A stretch of 64,000 nt of DNA from Tissierella sp032104385 (lineage in GTDB: Bacteria; Bacillota; Clostridia; Tissierellales; Tissierellaceae): positions 294,328-358,327 of the forward strand of contig NZ_DAMCHJ010000002.1 of NCBI RefSeq assembly GCF_032104385.1, in the 5' to 3' direction. Below the pieces are notes generated by a model. That model was not told the origin of the DNA. It searched no databases and worked only from the letters and a program-made list of their open reading frames with translations. Within the stretch, counting starts at the first letter, position 1. Each line of letters opens with the position of its first letter. Shown here piece by piece: positions 34,445-43,399 of this stretch. Position numbers and translations under genes: made by a program.

Positions 34445-34605
34445 AAATATTCCTCCCTTATTAATAATATAAAAAATATCCATCAACGAATCAAAATTAG
34501 TTTTTCACCTACATCTTAGGGAATCAAAGATTCCCACAGCCTGTCAGTATTCATATAAATCAAGTTTTAAAATAAAGAGGTAAAAATAAAACTTTCTATT
34601 CATTA

Positions 34606-34640
34606 TAAAAAACCTCCCAAATCTAAAATATTTTGGGAGG
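34606..34640 (-). terminator. Terminator of the cobalamin riboswitch
   Basis: CCTCCCAAA and TTTGGGAGG (9 bp) with a 10-base loop and six or more T on the minus strand. It lies about 95 bases after the aptamer and before the YitT gene, a typical expression platform. Confidence 0.85.
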
Positions 34641-34733
34641 CATGAAAAATAGACGGATCATAATACAATTCGTCATATACTAAAAATCCGCTTTAACACC
34701 CCCCTATTCACCGTAGAGTTTCCTAGTGCATAA

Positions 34734-34893
34734 GTAAAGGCAGGTCTTCTGACTCTGGTTCATAAAAATTTAAAGTCTTCCCAAATAATCAGTGACATTA
34801 ATTTTAAATCTCTCCCCATTACAGCGGCGGGACCGTATAGGATTTTAACCTATTTCCCTTTTAAGTAGATAATATTTTATTCTACACCTTTAC
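34734..34893 (-). ncRNA. Cobalamin riboswitch aptamer
   Basis: Read on the minus strand it has all the conserved blocks of the B12 riboswitch in order: AAGGGAA, AAAATCC, CGGTCCCGCCGCTGTAA, GTCACTG, GGGAAGAC and AGTCAGAAGACCTGCC. The closing P1 stem is visible as GTAAAGG with CCTTTAC (34887-34893 and 34734-34740). Binding of adenosyl- or methylcobalamin would favour the terminator at 34606-34640. The only gene in position to respond is the YitT-family gene. Confidence 0.93.
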
Positions 34894-34959
34894 ATAAATA
34901 TTTAATTATAATTCTAAGTATATAATATAATTACAGTATAGTCAATATTGACACAATGT

Positions 34960-35186
34960 CTAATAGTATCTATCTTTTTTAACAATTTCTCTATTTTCAT
35001 TATCATATCTTTCAATACAAATTTTTCCTTATTCATACTTTATCCTTATCTCACCCTCTGAGAAAACTCCTATAATATTATTTGCCATTATAAACATATA
35101 AGTTAAATAATCATCTATCAATATCTCTAAGATCTTTTATGTTTTACTTTAATGTCTATATATATCTTTTCCATACAATCCCCCAT
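34960..35186 (-). pseudogene. Decayed small gene remnant
   Basis: A start with GGGGGA and ATG (35186 or 35174) reads MEKIYIDIKVKHK to a stop. The coding character then continues in another frame (LEILIDDYLTYMFIMANN, VFSEGEIRIKYE), meets a stop, and goes on as GKICIERYDNENREIVKK before a final stop at 34960. This pattern suggests a frameshifted and nonsense-bearing gene of about 75 codons. The family is unknown. Confidence 0.4.
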
Positions 35187-35286
35187 ATTTATCAGATATC
35201 ATCTACATATACAATAAATATCTAGATTTGGTTTCATATTATAGCATAAAATAAATTATAACATATAAATTTTCTTATATTAATAT

Positions 35287-35325
35287 AAAAACTCCCTATA
35301 GAACCATATCTATAGAGAGTTTTTA
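35287..35325. terminator. Terminator of the sigma/anti-sigma operon
   Basis: AAAAACTC-CTATAGA and TCTATAG-GAGTTTTT pair with one mismatch and a 6-base loop, with A and T runs on both sides. Confidence 0.85.
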
Positions 35326-35341
35326 ATTTTTTTCCTAATAA

Positions 35342-36319
35342 TTATTTAAAGGATTCTCCCATCTTTATTAATTCATCTTTCGCAATACCTCTTCCATTTA
35401 ACATATAAATAACACCATTATCTTCCCAGTCAAGATTATTATCATATAGTAAAGCATCTACACCATTAATATTTATCTTTTCAACCTTTTTTGCTCCAGT
35501 TTCATATGCAGTTTCTTCATCAGCAAATCTCTGCTGCATATATATATATTCTCCAGTTTTATCATTGGTAAAAAACATAGAAATATATTTAGTATTTTCT
35601 ACCATATCATTCTCATTTTCTCTAAAAAATTCAGCCCTATCAAATTTATATCCTTCTGGCAAATAACTAGGAAGTTTAACATCGAAACAAGTATAATTAT
35701 TTAATTCACTAGGATTTTTAACTATTAAGTCTTTTATTTCTCTTCTCTTTTCTTTTTCATCAGCTGTTACTATCTCTATATTACCACTCTCATCAGCACT
35801 AAAGCCGCCAATCTTTTCTCCATCAGCTGTATACATTTTTTGAGTTTTATCTCCTAAAAATACTTCTATTGGTTTCCCATGTTTATCAAAGATTTTGCCT
35901 TTAAGTTCCTCTGGAACTGGAAGGGATTCTACAGATTCTTCCTCTATTACTGTTACATGTCCAAGAGTTATAGTTCGTACTACTTTATCTACTAATTCTT
36001 GTGCAAAGGATGTTCTCATAGTAGAAACACCTAGTATACATACTAAAGCAACTGAAGCCACCTTCACCATTGGATGTTTAAATTTACTTGATTTTTTCAT
36101 ATTATCTTTTCCTCCATATTCATTAATATTTTTTAAAGTCTTATTAAATATTTCCTCTTTGTTACTATTCTTACTAAAGTCCTTATGAGATAATAATTTT
36201 CCCAATTGCAAAAGTTCTTTATATTCCCCTTCAAAATAGTTTGGAGGTTCTTTACCATTGAGATAATCATCTATATCTATGGAAAGTCTATCTTCAATGT
36301 TCTTTTTGTTCAAATTCAT
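35342..36319 (-). CDS. Anti-sigma factor-like membrane protein with DUF4367 domain
   Basis: 325 residues: an N-terminal cytoplasmic part (about 1-80) that would hold the sigma factor, one membrane span (about 86-105, MVKVASVALVCILGVSTM) and an extracytoplasmic region ending in a DUF4367 domain (about 205-325, LPSYLPEGYKFDRAEFF). There is no zinc-binding HxxxCxxC motif in the N-terminus. It overlaps the ECF sigma gene by 26 bases, as regulators of sigma activity usually do. Confidence 0.82.
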   Translation of the reverse strand: MNLNKKNIEDRLSIDIDDYLNGKEPPNYFEGEYKELLQLGKLLSHKDFSKNSNKEEIFNKTLKNINEYGGKDNMKKSSKFKHPMVKVASVALVCILGVSTMRTSFAQELVDKVVRTITLGHVTVIEEESVESLPVPEELKGKIFDKHGKPIEVFLGDKTQKMYTADGEKIGGFSADESGNIEIVTADEKEKRREIKDLIVKNPSELNNYTCFDVKLPSYLPEGYKFDRAEFFRENENDMVENTKYISMFFTNDKTGEYIYMQQRFADEETAYETGAKKVEKININGVDALLYDNNLDWEDNGVIYMLNGRGIAKDELIKMGESFK

Positions 36320-36875
36320 CCCCTCTTTCCAATTTTCTTTTTAACTTTTTCATTGTACGATAGAGAATTACACCAACATTACTTTCAGTTATATCTAATA
36401 CCTCTGCAATTTCTACATTTTTTAAATTTGCACCAAATTTAAGTGCTACAATATTTCTTTCTCTTTCATCTAAAATTTTTAATGCTTCTAAAAGTTCATT
36501 ATTTGTTTCTTCTATCTCAATTATGTTTTCTGGTGTTCCTATATTAGATATTAAGTCTTTAATTTTATCAATTGAAAATAATTTGCATTTTTTTAACTCT
36601 CTAAAATAATCATTTACCACATTTCTAGCTATGGCAAATAGCCATACCTCAAATTGTGCCTTTTCTTCGGAGTAAGTATCTATCTTAACCATTGCCTTCT
36701 CAAAAATCTGACTTGTTAAATCTTCTGCTGCATGATAAGCATTGATGCGATAATATACATAGTTATATACTCTTTTATAATATGTTTCAAAAATATAACC
36801 AAAATCTCTTTCCTTATAAAGATGTTTTTCTGATTGTTTTTTATCTAAAATATCTATTAATGCAACTTGTTGCAA
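36294..36875 (-). CDS. ECF-type RNA polymerase sigma factor
   Basis: 193 residues: region 2 (about 20-95, YYKRVYNYVYYRINAYHAAEDLTSQIFEKA and FEVWLFAIARN) and region 4 (about 125-185, LDERERNIVALKFGANLKNVEIAEVLDITESNV). A longer frame opens at a GTG (36899), but GGAAGGAGG lies within it, so the TTG at 36875 is the likely start. An ECF-type promoter (TGTAAT-16-CGTATT) upstream suggests self-regulation. The signal is unknown. Confidence 0.88.
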   Translation of the reverse strand: MQQVALIDILDKKQSEKHLYKERDFGYIFETYYKRVYNYVYYRINAYHAAEDLTSQIFEKAMVKIDTYSEEKAQFEVWLFAIARNVVNDYFRELKKCKLFSIDKIKDLISNIGTPENIIEIEETNNELLEALKILDERERNIVALKFGANLKNVEIAEVLDITESNVGVILYRTMKKLKRKLERGDEFEQKEH

Positions 36876-36928
36876 TTTTTTAAAACCTCCTTCCTTCACT
36901 TAGCTAAGTAAAACTAATCTCATATGTT

Positions 36929-36956
36929 AATACGGTAACTTTTCGATTCCATTACA
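36929..36956 (-). promoter_or_regulatory. ECF-type, probably self-regulated promoter
   Basis: On the minus strand TGTAAT and CGTATT are separated by 16 bases, close to the SigV/SigW-type TGTAAC-16-CGTA pattern, 53 bases before the sigma start. Confidence 0.5.
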
Positions 36957-37054
36957 TATTATTTTAAATTTTATCATAAAAAGATGGAAAAATTTATTTA
37001 TAGTATTACAAATATCCAATGACCTTTTATTTCAAATCTTATTATAGAAAAGCA

Positions 37055-37122
37055 AAAGACCCTAGTATGGTAATAATGATCCCCTTATAATGAATAAAGC
37101 AATTTATCTCACTAGAGTCTTT
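37055..37122. other. Long-range hairpin in the sigma/lpd intergenic region
   Basis: AAAGACCCTAGT (37055-37066) and ACTAGAGTCTTT (37111-37122) pair with one mismatch over a 44-base loop. No gene is visible between 36957 and 37249. It may be part of a small RNA or a cryptic terminator. Confidence 0.3.
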
Positions 37123-37249
37123 GTAATATTAAATTTTCCTAATACATTTTAAGTCTTTTAATTCTTAAATAAAGCTTTTTAATAAGTATAAATAAATCCA
37201 ATGATAATTTTAATATATAATATTTATTTTTAACTAAACCATTAGATAG

Positions 37250-37282
37250 AAAAAGAAGATAGCATAAGCTATCTTCTTTTTC
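37250..37282 (-). terminator. Terminator of the glycine cleavage operon
   Basis: AAAAAGAAGATAGC, loop ATAA and GCTATCTTCTTTTT, a 14-bp stem which includes the last codons and stop of lpd. Confidence 0.88.
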
Positions 37283-38678
37283 TTGGTGGTGCTATATGAA
37301 TCGCTTGATTTTCTAATCCTAATGTCGCTTCATAAAATGTTTCTGAAAGAGTTGGATGGGCATGAATTGTTCTCATTATACTATGGATATCTAAATCATT
37401 AGCTATTGCTAATGCTCCCTCAGCAATTAAATCATTTGCATGAGGCCCAAGTATATGAACTCCTAGAACCTTTTTATCTTCTTCCCCAGCAAGTATTTTT
37501 ATTATTCCTTCTCCTTCTCCTAAGGATAAAGCTTTTCCATTGGCTGCAAACATAAACTTACTTGCTTTATAAGCTATCCCTTTTTCCTTGAGTTCTTCTT
37601 CAGTATAACCTACATGGGCTACTTCATTCATTGTAAATACACAGTTTGGATAGATATCTAAGTTAATATCTGGTGTATGTCCCATTATTTTTTCCATTAC
37701 ATATACACCTTGAGCTGATGCTACATGAGCTAATTGAACTCCTCTATTTACGTCTCCTATAGCATATATACCTTCTATATTGGTCTCAAACTCATTATTT
37801 ACAAAAACACCTTTATTATCATATTTAATTCCTAGTCCATCAAGATTTAGTCCTTCCATTACAGGACCTCTACCTGACGCAATAAGTACTTTATCACCTA
37901 TCACTTCTATTTCTTCATCTTTTTCTTTATATTTAGCCAATACCCTAAGCTTGTCCCCTTCTTTGGTAATTTCCTTAGCTCTAATATCAACATAGGTTTC
38001 AATTCCTTGTTTCTTTAACATTGGAACAAGTCTTCTTGAAATCTCCTTATCTGCATCCTTTAAAATCCTAGACGCTAAGAGAATTACTTTGGAACCTAAT
38101 TCCTGATAAATACTTGCAAATTCTAGCCCTATTACTCCACCACCTACTACAATTAAAGTTTCTGGAATTTCATCCATCTCTAGAAGTTCATCCGATGTAA
38201 TTACACCTTCTAAATCTACTCCTTTTGTTTCAGTCATTTGAGGTTTAGAGCCCGTAGCTATAACTATATTATCTACTGTTATTTCCTTTGTACTTCCATC
38301 CTTTAAATCTATAGAAATATTATTTTTATCTTTTATATTAGCTGTTCCACGTAAAAATTCTATGTTTTTATAAGAGGATATAAGTTGTTCAATACCTCCT
38401 ACTAAAGTATCTACAACTTTGTTTTTTCTCTCTTGCAGTGCTTTTCCATCCATTTTAAATTCACCTGCTGTAATTCCAAATTCAGCAGCTCTTCTAAAAT
38501 TGGACATAATCTCCGCATTTCTAAAATAAGTTTTAGTAGGGATACAGCCTCGGTTAAGGCATGTACCCCCTACTTCTCTATTCTCTATTAAGATTATATC
38601 AGCACCAAGTTGAGCTCCTCTTATTGCTGCTACATAGCCTCCTGGACCAGCTCCTATAACGGCAATAGTTTTAGTCAA
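37269..38678 (-). CDS. lpdA: Dihydrolipoyl dehydrogenase (glycine cleavage L protein)
   Basis: 469 residues. FAD-binding GAGPGGYVAAIRGAQ, redox disulfide GGTCLNRGCIPTK, NAD-binding GGGVIGLEFASIYQELG, second FAD motif IEGIYAIGDVNRG, and catalytic HAHPTLSE at the C-terminus. It reoxidises the dihydrolipoyl arm of GcvH with NAD+. There is no N-terminal lipoyl domain. An upstream in-frame GTG (38687) would sit on the Shine-Dalgarno GGGTAGGTG, so the TTG at 38678 is preferred. Fifth gene of the operon. Confidence 0.93.
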   Translation of the reverse strand: MTKTIAVIGAGPGGYVAAIRGAQLGADIILIENREVGGTCLNRGCIPTKTYFRNAEIMSNFRRAAEFGITAGEFKMDGKALQERKNKVVDTLVGGIEQLISSYKNIEFLRGTANIKDKNNISIDLKDGSTKEITVDNIVIATGSKPQMTETKGVDLEGVITSDELLEMDEIPETLIVVGGGVIGLEFASIYQELGSKVILLASRILKDADKEISRRLVPMLKKQGIETYVDIRAKEITKEGDKLRVLAKYKEKDEEIEVIGDKVLIASGRGPVMEGLNLDGLGIKYDNKGVFVNNEFETNIEGIYAIGDVNRGVQLAHVASAQGVYVMEKIMGHTPDINLDIYPNCVFTMNEVAHVGYTEEELKEKGIAYKASKFMFAANGKALSLGEGEGIIKILAGEEDKKVLGVHILGPHANDLIAEGALAIANDLDIHSIMRTIHAHPTLSETFYEATLGLENQAIHIAPPRKRR

Positions 38679-38687
38679 ATGGTACAC

Positions 38688-40142
38688 CTACCCTTCGTAT
38701 TTAAGCACAGGATTTCTTGCTGCTTTTGTTTCATCTGGTCTGCTTACAATAGTATTAAGAGGCGCATCCTTCAACAATTGTGGGTTTTCACTTGCCTCTT
38801 TAGAAATCTCAATCATAGCATCTATAAATTCATCAAGTGTTTCTTTAGATTCAGTTTCTGTTGGTTCAATCATAATTGCTTGGTTAATGATTAATGGGAA
38901 GTATACTGTTGGTGGATGATAGCCTTTATCAAGTAATCTCTTAGCTATATCCAGTGTAGTCACTTCTGATAATGTATCCTTTAATCCACCCAACACAAAT
39001 TCATGTTTGAATATAGTATCTATTGGTAAATAGTAATATTCTTTTAATTTATTAGCCATGTAGTTAGCATTTAATACAGCTATTTCACTAGCTTTCTTCA
39101 ATCCATCACTACCCATTGTTAGGATATAAGTATATGCTCTAACTAATATTCCAAAATGTCCAAAGAAATCTTTAACCTTACCTATAGTATGTGGTACATT
39201 ATAATCTAGATAGTATCTATCTCCATCTTTTTGTACCACTGGAACCGGTAAGAATTCTTCAAGATGCTTTTTAACTCCTATTGGTCCTGAACCTGGTCCT
39301 CCACCACCATGAGGTGTTGAGAAAGTTTTATGGATATTGAAGTGAACTACGTCAAATCCCATATCTCCTGGCCTTGCATGACCTAAGATAGCATTAGCAT
39401 TGGCTCCATCATAGTATAATTGTCCTCCTGCATCATGAACAATTTTAGCAATTTCTTTAATATGCTTATCGAATATACCAAGAGTATTTGGATTTGTAAG
39501 CATTAATCCTGCTGTATCATCTCCTACTACAGCTTTAAGTGCTTCTAAATCTACCAATCCATCTTTAGTTGACTTAACTTCTACTATTTTATATCCAGCC
39601 ATTGCTGCTGTAGCTGGGTTTGTACCATGAGCTGAATCCGGAACTATGATTTTATTTCTCTTAAAATCTCCATTCTTTTCATGATATGCCTTAATAACCA
39701 TAATACCAGTTAACTCACCATGAGCACCAGCTGCTGGTTGTAAGCTCATTTTATCCATACCAGCTATTTCAGATAAGGATTTATCTAGTTCGTACATTAA
39801 TTGTAATGCACCTTGAGTACAGCATTCCGATTGATATGGATGAAGATTTGCAAATCCATTATACCTACATGTATCTTCATTGATTTTTGGATTATATTTC
39901 ATGGTACATGAGCCTAATGGGTAAAATCCAGTATCTACACCATAATTTTTATTTGATAAATTTGTATAGTGTCTAATTACATCAACCTCAGACAACTCTG
40001 GAAAATCAAGTTCAGTCTCAGATAAAAATTCTTGTGGAATAAAATCATTTATGTCTTTATCTTCTACATCTAGTGCTGGAAGATTATATGCCCTTCTTCC
40101 TGGTTTAGATAATTCAAATATTAGTTTATCATACTTTCTCAT
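38688..40142 (-). CDS. gcvPB: Glycine dehydrogenase (decarboxylating) subunit 2
   Basis: 484 residues. It carries the pyridoxal-phosphate lysine in HFNIHKTFSTPHGGGGPGSG. Together with GcvPA it forms the split P protein, which decarboxylates glycine and moves the aminomethyl group to GcvH. Length is normal for the split form. It overlaps gcvPA by 4 bases (ATGA) and is followed by lpd. Confidence 0.96.
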   Translation of the reverse strand: MRKYDKLIFELSKPGRRAYNLPALDVEDKDINDFIPQEFLSETELDFPELSEVDVIRHYTNLSNKNYGVDTGFYPLGSCTMKYNPKINEDTCRYNGFANLHPYQSECCTQGALQLMYELDKSLSEIAGMDKMSLQPAAGAHGELTGIMVIKAYHEKNGDFKRNKIIVPDSAHGTNPATAAMAGYKIVEVKSTKDGLVDLEALKAVVGDDTAGLMLTNPNTLGIFDKHIKEIAKIVHDAGGQLYYDGANANAILGHARPGDMGFDVVHFNIHKTFSTPHGGGGPGSGPIGVKKHLEEFLPVPVVQKDGDRYYLDYNVPHTIGKVKDFFGHFGILVRAYTYILTMGSDGLKKASEIAVLNANYMANKLKEYYYLPIDTIFKHEFVLGGLKDTLSEVTTLDIAKRLLDKGYHPPTVYFPLIINQAIMIEPTETESKETLDEFIDAMIEISKEASENPQLLKDAPLNTIVSRPDETKAARNPVLKYEG

Positions 40143-41485
40143 TTTATCCCCTCCAATACACTACTTAATCTATCTATTTCTTCCTTTGTCCTCTTTTCTG
40201 TTACTGCATATAGGATAGAATTTTTAAATTGGGGATAATCTTTACCTAGGTGATATCCACCTATTATTTTTTCCTTTATTAATTCTTGATTTATATTATC
40301 AGCATCTATATCAGATGTAATAGCAAATTCTTTAAAGAATGGCTTATCAAAAAGTGGTTTATATTTACCAGATTTAGTAAGCTTTTCAAAAGCATAATGA
40401 GCTTTCTTTGTACTTTGAAGTGCAACTTCTCTTAACCCTTCTTTTCCTAGAGTTACCATATAGATAGTTGCTGCTAATACATTTAAGCCTTGATTAGAAC
40501 AGATATTAGAAGTAGCTTTTTCTCTTCTTATATGTTGTTCTCTAGCTGTAAGTGTTAGAACAAAAGATCTTTTGCCATCTTTATCTTCTGTCTGTCCTAC
40601 TATTCTACCAGGTAATTTTCTCATATATTCAGATTTAGTAGCTATAAAGCCTAAATATGGTCCACCAAATGATAAAGGTATGCCCATACCTTGAGCTTCT
40701 CCCACTACTACATCAACACCTAATTCACCTGGTTTCTTTAAAATAGCAAGAGATATTGGATCAACAGATGCTATAAAACTAGCTTTCTTAACCTTGTGAG
40801 TAATTTCTCCTGTAGCCTTTAAATCTTCGATTATACCAAAGAAATTTGGACTTTGAACTATAACGGCTGCAGTATTATCATTTACCTTACTTTCTAATTC
40901 TTCTAAATCAGTAACTCCATCTTTCATATCAACTTCTATAACCTTTAGTCCTTGCACATGTGCATAAGTTTTTAGAACCTGTATGGACTCTGGTCTTACT
41001 GTCTTAGATATTATAATCTCATCTTTTCTTGAAGTTGCTGCAGCCATTAAAGCCGCTTCAGTAATAGCAGTACCGCCATCATATAATGAAGCATTTGCAA
41101 CATCCATTCCAGTTAAATTACATATAAGTGTCTGGAATTCAAATATATATTGAAGTGTTCCTTGACTTATTTCTGGTTGATATGGAGTATATGATGTATA
41201 AAATTCTGATCTTGAAATAATATGATTTATTATTGAAGGAATATAATGATCATATGCTCCTGCACCAATGAAACAAGGCATTTCACTAGTTGAACAGTTC
41301 TTTTTTGCTAATGAGGTTAAATATGAACTAACTTCAAGTTCACTCTTTGCCTTAGGTAAGTTTAATTCTCTATTTAATCTCATATCCTCAGGAATATCAC
41401 TGAATAAATCTCCTAAAGAATTAAATCCTATAGATTTTAGCATTTCCTGCTCGTCTTCGTGAGTAGTTGCTATATATGGAAACAT
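40139..41485 (-). CDS. gcvPA: Glycine dehydrogenase (decarboxylating) subunit 1
   Basis: 448 residues, matching the usual length of the alpha subunit. Family blocks are SFLGAGAYDHYIPSI-like CFIGAGAYDHY, YTPYQPEISQGTLQ, NASLYDGGTA and ATSNICSNQGL. It is the N-terminal half of the P protein. It starts 3 bases after gcvH and overlaps gcvPB. Confidence 0.96.
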   Translation of the reverse strand: MFPYIATTHEDEQEMLKSIGFNSLGDLFSDIPEDMRLNRELNLPKAKSELEVSSYLTSLAKKNCSTSEMPCFIGAGAYDHYIPSIINHIISRSEFYTSYTPYQPEISQGTLQYIFEFQTLICNLTGMDVANASLYDGGTAITEAALMAAATSRKDEIIISKTVRPESIQVLKTYAHVQGLKVIEVDMKDGVTDLEELESKVNDNTAAVIVQSPNFFGIIEDLKATGEITHKVKKASFIASVDPISLAILKKPGELGVDVVVGEAQGMGIPLSFGGPYLGFIATKSEYMRKLPGRIVGQTEDKDGKRSFVLTLTAREQHIRREKATSNICSNQGLNVLAATIYMVTLGKEGLREVALQSTKKAHYAFEKLTKSGKYKPLFDKPFFKEFAITSDIDADNINQELIKEKIIGGYHLGKDYPQFKNSILYAVTEKRTKEEIDRLSSVLEGIK

Positions 41486-41488
41486 ATT

Positions 41489-41872
41489 TTATTCCTCCTC
41501 AGCTAAAAACTTTTCATATTCCTCACTTGTCATTAATTCTTCTAATTCATCTTTATTAGTCATCTCTACTTTAATCATCCAGTTTTCATATGGATCTGCA
41601 TTTAAAAGAGCAGGGTCATCTATTAGTTCTTCATTCACTTCTACTACTTTTCCACTTACTGGCATATAAATATCTGCAGCTGCTTTAACTGATTCCACAG
41701 CTGAAAAAGCTTCTTCTTTTTCAATTTCATCATCAACTTCTGGAAGCTCTACATATACTATATCTCCTAGGTGATGTTGTGCATAGTCAGCAACACCTAT
41801 AGTCCCTAAATTTCCTTCTAATTTTACCCATTCATGATCCTTAGTATAATGTAATCCTTTTACAACCTTCAT
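41489..41872 (-). CDS. gcvH: Glycine cleavage system H protein
   Basis: 127 residues; the lipoylated lysine is in FSAVESVKAAADIYMPVSG. It shuttles the aminomethyl group between P, T and L proteins. KGLHYTKDHEWVKLEG at the N-terminus is typical. It lies between gcvT (32 bases upstream) and gcvPA. Confidence 0.97.
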   Translation of the reverse strand: MKVVKGLHYTKDHEWVKLEGNLGTIGVADYAQHHLGDIVYVELPEVDDEIEKEEAFSAVESVKAAADIYMPVSGKVVEVNEELIDDPALLNADPYENWMIKVEMTNKDELEELMTSEEYEKFLAEEE

Positions 41873-41904
41873 CTTTTAACCCTCCTAATTTATTATTATA
41901 TTTA

Positions 41905-42999
41905 TTATTTATTTAAGAACTTTTTACTAATTATTTTTGCTTTAGCTGGCTTATTTCTTATCATAATATCAATTTCTGTTCCTAACTCTGTATATTCAGG
42001 TGAAATAAGTGCATTACCAATATTTCTCTTAAGAGTTGGTGACATATATCCTGTAGTAACATGTCCTATTACCTTGCCGTCTTTTTGTATTTCATATCCT
42101 TCTCTTGGAATTCCTCTGTCAATCATTTCAAATCCTGCTAATTTTCTCTTAAGCCCTTCTTTCCATTGTTTGTTAAGAGCTTCCTTACCTATAAAATCTG
42201 ATGCTTTGTCAAGCTTTACAAAATATTTAAATCCACCCTCTAAAGGATTTATCTCAGCTGAAATTTCATGACCATATAATGGCAATGAAGCCTCAAATCT
42301 AAGTGTATCTCTACATCCTAATCCACAAGGTTTAATGCCTTCTTCCTTTCCTGCTTCAAGCATATCTTTCCATACCTTTACTATACCTTCATTAGTTGTA
42401 TAAACCTCAAAACCATCCTCTCCAGTATAGCCAGTTCTGGAAACCATACATTCTACTCCATTGATATCTACTTTTCTATTTAATGTAAAGAAAGTAATTG
42501 TATTTAAATCAGTTTTTGTTAATTTTTGTAGTACTTTTTGTGCTAGAGGTCCTTGTATTGCTACTTCTCCAACAGTATCGGAAATATTAGTGATTTCTAC
42601 GTCAAAATTACCTTTTTGCTCTAATATCCATTTGTAATCCTTTGCCGTATTTGAAGCATTTACTACTAGGTAATAATCATCATGAGCTAATCTATATACT
42701 AATAGGTCATCTACTACTCCTCCATCAGGTGCACACATAAAAGTATAGACTATTTGGTTATCTACAACTTTAGATATATCATTTGTCATAAGATAATCCA
42801 CAAATGCTAAAGCGTCCTTTCCTTTAATAGTGATTTCACCCATATGGGATACATCAAATAAACCTACAGCATTTCTAACAGCTTCATGTTCTGCAATTAA
42901 ACCCTCATATTGTACTGGAAGATACCATCCTGCATAATCAACAACTTTTCCTCCTAATTCTACATGCTCATCATATAATGGGGTTTTCTTTGCTTCCAT
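41905..42999 (-). CDS. gcvT: Aminomethyltransferase (glycine cleavage T protein)
   Basis: 364 residues. Family features are FDVSHMGEITIKGKDA, GYTGEDGFEVY, GLGCRDTLRFEASLPLYGHEI and the C-terminal beta barrel with GYMSPTLKRNIG. It releases ammonia and transfers the one-carbon unit to tetrahydrofolate. First gene of the operon. It starts about 110 bases after a good promoter, and AAGGGAAGGAG precedes the ATG. Confidence 0.96.
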   Translation of the reverse strand: MEAKKTPLYDEHVELGGKVVDYAGWYLPVQYEGLIAEHEAVRNAVGLFDVSHMGEITIKGKDALAFVDYLMTNDISKVVDNQIVYTFMCAPDGGVVDDLLVYRLAHDDYYLVVNASNTAKDYKWILEQKGNFDVEITNISDTVGEVAIQGPLAQKVLQKLTKTDLNTITFFTLNRKVDINGVECMVSRTGYTGEDGFEVYTTNEGIVKVWKDMLEAGKEEGIKPCGLGCRDTLRFEASLPLYGHEISAEINPLEGGFKYFVKLDKASDFIGKEALNKQWKEGLKRKLAGFEMIDRGIPREGYEIQKDGKVIGHVTTGYMSPTLKRNIGNALISPEYTELGTEIDIMIRNKPAKAKIISKKFLNK

Positions 43000-43114
43000 T
43001 TAACCACTCCTTCCCTTATTTTTTCATATCTACAAATATCTTACCCTATTATCTAAAATTTAAACTGATTTTATTCATAGATAAGTAGTTGTTATGATAT
43101 TGTAGTATGCCTTA

Positions 43115-43143
43115 ATTATACAAGAGGAGTTAAAAATATGCAA
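43115..43143 (-). promoter_or_regulatory. Sigma-A promoter of the gcv operon
   Basis: Minus-strand TTGCAT, a 17-base spacer ending TG, and TATAAT. The roughly 110-base leader to gcvT shows no glycine riboswitch core. Confidence 0.8.
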
Positions 43144-43256
43144 TACCGTTATTAAGTTGAAATTACTTAATTTAAATCTTGTAAATGAGGTGTTTCCAAT
43201 GTTAAATGGCATTTTATATAATTGACAAAAATTTAGCAACTTATTTTTAATTCACT

Positions 43257-43384
43257 TTATCCACATTATCCACAATCATCCGTGGATAATTTATGTAAAC
43301 TCTTTATTCTCTCCTAAGTATTAATTTCTCTAATATCCATAAATCTCCATTATCAATTATTCACAATTGTTAAGCTTATCCACA
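43257..43384. other. Cluster of five DnaA boxes
   Basis: Perfect TTATCCACA at 43257-43265, 43266-43274 and 43376-43384. One-mismatch boxes at 43281-43289 (minus strand, TTATCCACG) and 43357-43365 (TTATTCACA). They lie in AT-rich DNA between gcvT and cwlD. The first two are directly adjacent. Confidence 0.8.
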
Positions 43385-43399
43385 ATTTTTATCAACATC

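Noticed and set aside
43000..43140. Possible glycine riboswitch before gcvT
   Set aside because: The conserved aptamer blocks are not present in the leader; GGAGAG near 43310 lies upstream of the promoter.
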